From the NCBI GenBank assembly GCA_004293915.1, contig RDZG01000072.1, positions 1 to 38,227 of the forward strand: a stretch of DNA of 38,227 nucleotides. The letters run 5' to 3'. The DNA comes from Bacteroidota bacterium. Its GTDB lineage: Bacteria; Bacteroidota; Bacteroidia; Cytophagales; UBA9547. The notes under the pieces are model-generated. The model saw only the letters and a program-made list of their open reading frames with translations. It was not told the DNA's origin and searched no databases. This document shows, piece by piece, positions 33,814 through 38,227 of this stretch; position 1 is the first letter of the stretch, and each line of letters starts with the position of its first letter. A program made the translations under genes and the position numbers.

Positions 33814-36800
33814 ATGAAACATAGCATTACAGGAATCATTAAAACGATTATATTTTTTTGTTTATTTGCACTTCAAGTAATAAATAATAACGCATCTGCA
33901 CAAACCGATACATTATTTTATGTCCCGCCTATTTTGGATTGGGGGGCTGGTACGGCAACAAATAGAATACAATTGGAGATGTTATTTTCTACCAATTTCC
34001 CTAGAGCTGTAGTGAGGATAAGAACTCCAAGCAACTCTTTTTCAGCAACGGTTACTGTTTTGTCAGGTATTACAACTAATTATGTAATGCCTGAAAATAC
34101 AAATTTGTTCGATGGTACATCTAGGAGTACTGTTGGTTCTTATGATAGATTATTGCCATTTGCTGTTAGAAATGATATTGGAATAATAATTCAATCTGAT
34201 TTTCCAGTTTCTGTCATTCAGAAATTAAACGACCATACAAGCAATTTAAGTCTAAATAATAACGAAGAGCTAATTATTTTAAAAGGAAGCAATGGCTTAG
34301 GCACTCAATTTAGAGCAGGATCGCAAACTGTGGTGGATGGTGCAGGAAGTTGGACTAGTGATGATAAGCAATTTATTGGTGTAATGGCTTCACAAAATGG
34401 AACATTGGTAACAATTTCAGGTCCTACCAATTTTGTTGGAGTTACCCTTCCAGCAGTAGTAAATATGAATGCTGGTGAATCATTTGTGATGGGAACAACC
34501 AATAGTTATGATATAGTTGCTGGCACGAGAATTTTTTCAAATAAGCCTGTTAGTGTTACAACAGGAAGTCAGCATACTAGAATAGCTCCAGGCTTAGCTG
34601 GAGATGCTGGTATTGACAATTTAGTACCTTATAATCTTTTAGGAACTCAATATATTGCTGTTAATGGTGGAGGTAGCAATCCTTACGACTATGTTGTGGT
34701 TGTACCTACACAAGATAACACTATTGTAAGAGTAGATGGCGTTATCGTAGATGCAGATTTAGACGAAGCGGAGAATTATATGAGATTTAGTTTTCCAACT
34801 TCTGTTTTAGGAGTAGGACGTCCACATTCCATAGAAACGAGTAGCCCAGCGTATGTCTTTCACATAGCAAGTCGAGCAACCAATAATGAAGTTGGTATGT
34901 CATTATTACCTCAACTGAATTGTACTGGAAGCAAGCAAATTGGGTTTCAGATTGATAATATTTTATCAAACATTATCAATTTTGTAGTTCCAACCTCTGC
35001 ACTTTCGTCTTTTAGGTTAAATAATCAAAGTACGACTGCTTTGGGAGTAACAATTAGGACTGTTACTGGACTTTCAAATTGGTCTGCTTTTAATGTAAAT
35101 ATTGCATCTGGAGCAGCTGTAGTCGATTATGATGCTATTGCCAGCGAAAAATTTCATGTAGGAATACTAGGTGCAAATGGAGGAACAGGTTTGTATGGTT
35201 ATATCTCAGGCTTTGATCAACGTTTTACGCTATTTGATATTTTTAATACTACATTGCCTACTACAGGCTTTTCTAGTTTAGGAGGGTATTGTCCTAATAC
35301 TGCTATTTCAAACAAACTTACCTTAGGTAGTTGTGGTCAATTTCATAGTATCACTGGTTTTACAACTAAATTTGGTTCTAACATCACAACTTCCTTAATT
35401 GGTATAAATAAAGTAGATTTTTCAATTAATCCACCAACTTCTACTTTTATTGGTTGTGACACTATAAAATATATTGTTAAGAATGATTTAGGTCAAACAG
35501 ACTCAGTAACAGTAGAAGCCTGTTGGGGACCTACAAAAGTAGCTGCAGGAATAGATTTTGGTACGTGTGGGAGTAGTACAAGGCTACCAGCTGAATTTAT
35601 GCGTTTTGGTGTTGGAAGATGGTCGCAAGTTTCAGGTCCTAATACAGCAAGCATAAGTAATGTACTTGATAGAAATGCTACGGTAACTGGCTTAGTAGAT
35701 GGTGTGTATAACTTTAGATGGACAGGTTCTTTGTCGGGATGTAATGTAGTTTCAGATGATGTACTTTTGGGAGTAACTTGTGCACCTGTTTATCCTATAA
35801 ATGCTGATACTGATGGCGATGGGATTCCAAATGATATTGACTTAGATGATGATAATGATGGGATTACAGATGTTGTGGAGTATTGTGGAATTAATGGTTT
35901 TACAAATGGAAATCCTGAGTTAATTACCAATGGAAACTTCTCAGTTTTGGCATCAGGTATTTTCCCTTTAGCTGCCAATACTAATTGGGCTGGTTGGAGG
36001 AGTAGTGTTCCTTATCACGGCAATAATATCTACCCTCCCGATACTAGAGTAGCTATTCAGTCTGGTAATATCAATTATGTAGGTGGAATAGTTACTCAGG
36101 TGACTTTCCCAGGGGATGCTTTTTTTGGAGTGCCACCAAGTTCAACTTATCTTTATGCTAATGGAAATACTACCGCAGGTGCATATCTCCTTTGTTCTCA
36201 AACCATTACAGGGGTAAGTCCAGCTTCCGTCTATGAAATAACTTCTTATGTATCAAATGGAGTTGATCCAACTGGCTCTTCACCTAATGATCCTTTGTTA
36301 TACTATTTTATAGGAAATACGTCTGTAACAGGTTCTTTCAAACAAGTGTATGATCACTCTGATCCTTTGTCTGGTCATGGAGGCGTAGACCGATGGGATA
36401 GATGGACATCAAATTATACTACTGGACCTTCGCAAACTGTATTAGGATTTTCAATTAGAGATTTTCAAATTGGTAGTAATCGCGATGAATTTGCCATTAC
36501 TAGAATTTCCATCAAAAAACAAGGATATGGATGCTTAGATGCAGATCCTTTACAAGATTCAGATTTTGATGGCGTTCAAAACTACAGAGATTCAGATTAT
36601 TGTTTAGCTATTGGTTCGAGTATTAACATTAAAGGCGTTTGTGCTAGTCTTGACTTTGATACAGATGGAATTATCAATTCTATTGATTTAGATTCAGATA
36701 ATGATGGAATATATGATTTGTTTGAAGCCGGTCATAACGCTACAGATGCTAATAATGACGGAAAGGTAGATGGAGCCGTAGGCACAAATGGTTTTTTAAA

Positions 36801-37680
36801 TACATTAGAAGCCTCTGATGCTACAACTTTAGGTATTGCTATGACTTATACCTTGCTCAATTCTGATTCTGTATCAGGAGTAGACTTTTTAGATTTAGAT
36901 TCAGATAATGATGGATGTTTCGATGCCCGTGAAGCCGGATTTTTAGATCAAAACAATGATGGATACCTTGGAAATATTCCTTTGACTGTTTCCACCATTT
37001 CTGGGACAGTTACTTCAGGTGTTGGATATACAAGACCAGCTACCATTACAGGCTTGACATATTACTATAGAACAGCCGCATCGGGGATAGGATGTACTCC
37101 AGAACCAACCATCGATGGATTTAATACACTAGAAGATGTATCTTCAGTTACTGGTTCGGTACTCACAAACGATTATAATCCATTGACAAATGGCACAACA
37201 GCGTTGTCAATTACAGGTTTTAATGGAACGATTACAGGTGGAACTTTATCTCTAACAGGTACAGGTAACTTTATTTTTGTGCCAAATATTAACTATAATG
37301 GAATAACTAGTTATACCTATACGATATGTAATATTCAAGCTTGTACAACTGCTAACTTAGTATTTACCATTATTGGCGTAAACGATGCACCATTTGTATC
37401 TATTACACCAAATACAATTTCGGGCATTGCAGGAACAACAAATTCGGGTACTATTACAGGCTTTGGCGATGTAGATAATCCATTAAGTCAATTAACAGTT
37501 TCGGGATTAAATCCAATTAGTTCGGGACCCAACGGAACAGTAAATACAATTACAGGCATTCCAAGGCACAATACCCGGAATTCATACATTAAACTACCAA
37601 GTATGCGACCCAACGGTTACTTGCACAAGTGCGGTATTGACAATAAGTATCAGTGGAGCAGTACCGGTACTAGCCAATGA
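33814..37680 (+). CDS. Giant surface adhesin, IgGFc-binding and thrombospondin-3 repeats (frame broken near its 3' end)
   Basis: The signal peptide (IIKTIIFFCLFALQVINNNASAQ) is followed by an IgGFc-binding-protein N-terminal-like domain (about 35-440; FSNKPVSVTTGSQHTRI, DNLVPYNLLGTQYIAVNGGG). Next come beta-rich modules and several Asp-rich calcium-binding thrombospondin type 3 stretches (about 660-695, 905-985, 1025-1050; e.g. DTDGDGIPNDIDLDDDNDG). After about residue 1095 there are cadherin/VCBS-like repeats (SVLTNDYNPLTNG, GVNDAPFVSI). Such proteins are exported in Bacteroidota, often by type IX secretion, and act at the cell surface. After residue 1248 the frame gives 40 meaningless residues and a stop, because about 35 nt are missing at 37557/37558 relative to the next repeat. 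The true protein continues in another frame to the right edge. Confidence 0.85.
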   Translation: MKHSITGIIKTIIFFCLFALQVINNNASAQTDTLFYVPPILDWGAGTATNRIQLEMLFSTNFPRAVVRIRTPSNSFSATVTVLSGITTNYVMPENTNLFDGTSRSTVGSYDRLLPFAVRNDIGIIIQSDFPVSVIQKLNDHTSNLSLNNNEELIILKGSNGLGTQFRAGSQTVVDGAGSWTSDDKQFIGVMASQNGTLVTISGPTNFVGVTLPAVVNMNAGESFVMGTTNSYDIVAGTRIFSNKPVSVTTGSQHTRIAPGLAGDAGIDNLVPYNLLGTQYIAVNGGGSNPYDYVVVVPTQDNTIVRVDGVIVDADLDEAENYMRFSFPTSVLGVGRPHSIETSSPAYVFHIASRATNNEVGMSLLPQLNCTGSKQIGFQIDNILSNIINFVVPTSALSSFRLNNQSTTALGVTIRTVTGLSNWSAFNVNIASGAAVVDYDAIASEKFHVGILGANGGTGLYGYISGFDQRFTLFDIFNTTLPTTGFSSLGGYCPNTAISNKLTLGSCGQFHSITGFTTKFGSNITTSLIGINKVDFSINPPTSTFIGCDTIKYIVKNDLGQTDSVTVEACWGPTKVAAGIDFGTCGSSTRLPAEFMRFGVGRWSQVSGPNTASISNVLDRNATVTGLVDGVYNFRWTGSLSGCNVVSDDVLLGVTCAPVYPINADTDGDGIPNDIDLDDDNDGITDVVEYCGINGFTNGNPELITNGNFSVLASGIFPLAANTNWAGWRSSVPYHGNNIYPPDTRVAIQSGNINYVGGIVTQVTFPGDAFFGVPPSSTYLYANGNTTAGAYLLCSQTITGVSPASVYEITSYVSNGVDPTGSSPNDPLLYYFIGNTSVTGSFKQVYDHSDPLSGHGGVDRWDRWTSNYTTGPSQTVLGFSIRDFQIGSNRDEFAITRISIKKQGYGCLDADPLQDSDFDGVQNYRDSDYCLAIGSSINIKGVCASLDFDTDGIINSIDLDSDNDGIYDLFEAGHNATDANNDGKVDGAVGTNGFLNTLEASDATTLGIAMTYTLLNSDSVSGVDFLDLDSDNDGCFDAREAGFLDQNNDGYLGNIPLTVSTISGTVTSGVGYTRPATITGLTYYYRTAASGIGCTPEPTIDGFNTLEDVSSVTGSVLTNDYNPLTNGTTALSITGFNGTITGGTLSLTGTGNFIFVPNINYNGITSYTYTICNIQACTTANLVFTIIGVNDAPFVSITPNTISGIAGTTNSGTITGFGDVDNPLSQLTVSGLNPISSGPNGTVNTITGIPRHNTRNSYIKLPSMRPNGYLHKCGIDNKYQWSSTGTSQ
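37465..37557 (+). repeat. Adhesin repeat, first copy
   Basis: The stretch encoding GDVDNPLSQLTVSGLNPISS, followed by GPNGTVNTITG, is almost identical at the DNA level to 38048-38140 (a few third-position changes). The copies are 583 nt apart, which is not a multiple of three. Adding the 35 nt missing after this copy gives 618 nt (206 codons), the likely true repeat period. Confidence 0.85.
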
Positions 37681-38227
37681 AGGATTTAGTACAAACGAAA
37701 ACACCAGTATATCAGGCAATTTATTAACAAATGATTTCAATCCAAATACAAATGTGAGTGTAACAGGATTAACATTAAATACAAGTCCAACCCTATTAGG
37801 AGCAAATATTGGCACTTTGAGTGTAAATGGAGCAGGAGCATTTACTTTTATTCCAAGTGCAGAACTAGCTCAAGGCGTAACGACAGTAACTACATATCGT
37901 TATCAAGTTTGTAACAATAGTGGCTGTTCAACAGCACAAGCATCCTTTTCAGTAGTTGGCGTAAACGATGCTCCTTTTATCTCGGCAACTCCTATTTCAA
38001 TCAGCGGAACAGCGGGAAATATCAATAATAGCACCATTACAGGTTTTGGCGATGTAGATAATCCATTAAGTCAATTAACAGTTTCTGGATTAAATCCAAT
38101 TAGTTCGGGACCAAACGGAACAGTAAACACAATCACAGGCGGAACAGTAACGATATCTGGCACAGGAGCTGTAACATTCCAAGGCACAATACCTGGAGTT
38201 TATACATTAAATTATCAAGTATGCGAC
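37559..38227 (+). CDS. Continuation of the adhesin in the shifted frame, open at the right edge
   Basis: From 37559 the frame +1 to the upstream ORF reads as proper adhesin sequence: FQGTIPGIHTLNYQVCD, then NENTSISGNLLTNDFNP, GVNDAPFISATPISISG and GDVDNPLSQLTVSGLNP. It runs with no stop to the last base, so the C-terminus (perhaps more repeats and a type IX sorting domain) is outside the window. There is no start codon of its own with a leader. It is the 3' part of the gene beginning at 33814, separated by the deletion, and would not be translated unless the frame is restored. Confidence 0.8.
38048..38140 (+). repeat. Adhesin repeat, second copy
   Basis: This near-identical copy of 37465-37557 lies in the downstream frame. 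It is followed by an intact version of the region (38141-38175) that is absent after the first copy, which makes the deletion measurable. Confidence 0.85.

Overview
The window is AT-rich DNA from a member of the Bacteroidota, probably a free-living or environmental one. Several independent signs support this: -7 elements of the form TAnnTTTG upstream of many genes, no clear Shine-Dalgarno sequences, secreted proteins with short signal peptides ending in an Ala-Gln type site, TPR/SpoIIE and TPR/CHAT proteins, an IgGFc-binding plus thrombospondin-3 adhesin, and the typical variants of GcvT, PurH and YghZ-type reductase. No rRNA, tRNA, complete insertion sequence, prophage or CRISPR array was seen.

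Layout. Positions 261-4920 hold a minus-strand run: a TPR protein, a secreted DUF1080 protein, GcvT and an M1 aminopeptidase. Positions 5189-6525 carry a DUF4143 ATPase whose start abuts six 23-bp tandem units. Positions 6640-11890 encode a hydrogenase-4/complex-I-like membrane complex (HyfE-, HyfF-, HyfG- and HyfI-like). A ParE/RelE-type toxin-antitoxin pair sits inside this operon. The large subunit lacks all four NiFe cysteines and the small subunit lacks all four cysteines of the proximal cluster, while the antiporter-like subunit keeps its charged channel residues. It is therefore best read as an Ehr-type (hydrogenase-related) complex, not a hydrogenase. FolB and a small envelope protein follow on the minus strand. 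A small secreted protein, possibly frameshifted, lies at 13157-13854.

Positions 14120-22706 are partly glycan-related. Two GH2 beta-mannosidases on opposite strands and a ChbG/YdjC-like deacetylase are interleaved with YbeY, a CrtI-like FAD oxidoreductase and the DNA glycosylase Tag. Positions 22717-28171 contain a PspC-domain protein, an OmpA-like/TPR lipoprotein, an MNT-HEPN toxin-antitoxin pair, a YghZ-like aldo/keto reductase and PurH. A clear bidirectional terminator separates the last two.

The right end (28339-38227) has three genes on the plus strand: a membrane TPR/SpoIIE phosphatase, a secreted TPR/CHAT protease, and a very large repetitive adhesin. The adhesin reading frame is broken at about 37558 by an apparent 35-nt deletion, which is visible by comparison with the next repeat copy. 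The correct frame then runs on to the right edge of the window. The observations I rate highest are the loss of both metal sites in the hydrogenase-like complex, the 23-bp promoter-like array upstream of the ATPase, the CHAT/SpoIIE/adhesin neighbourhood, and the frameshifted adhesin.
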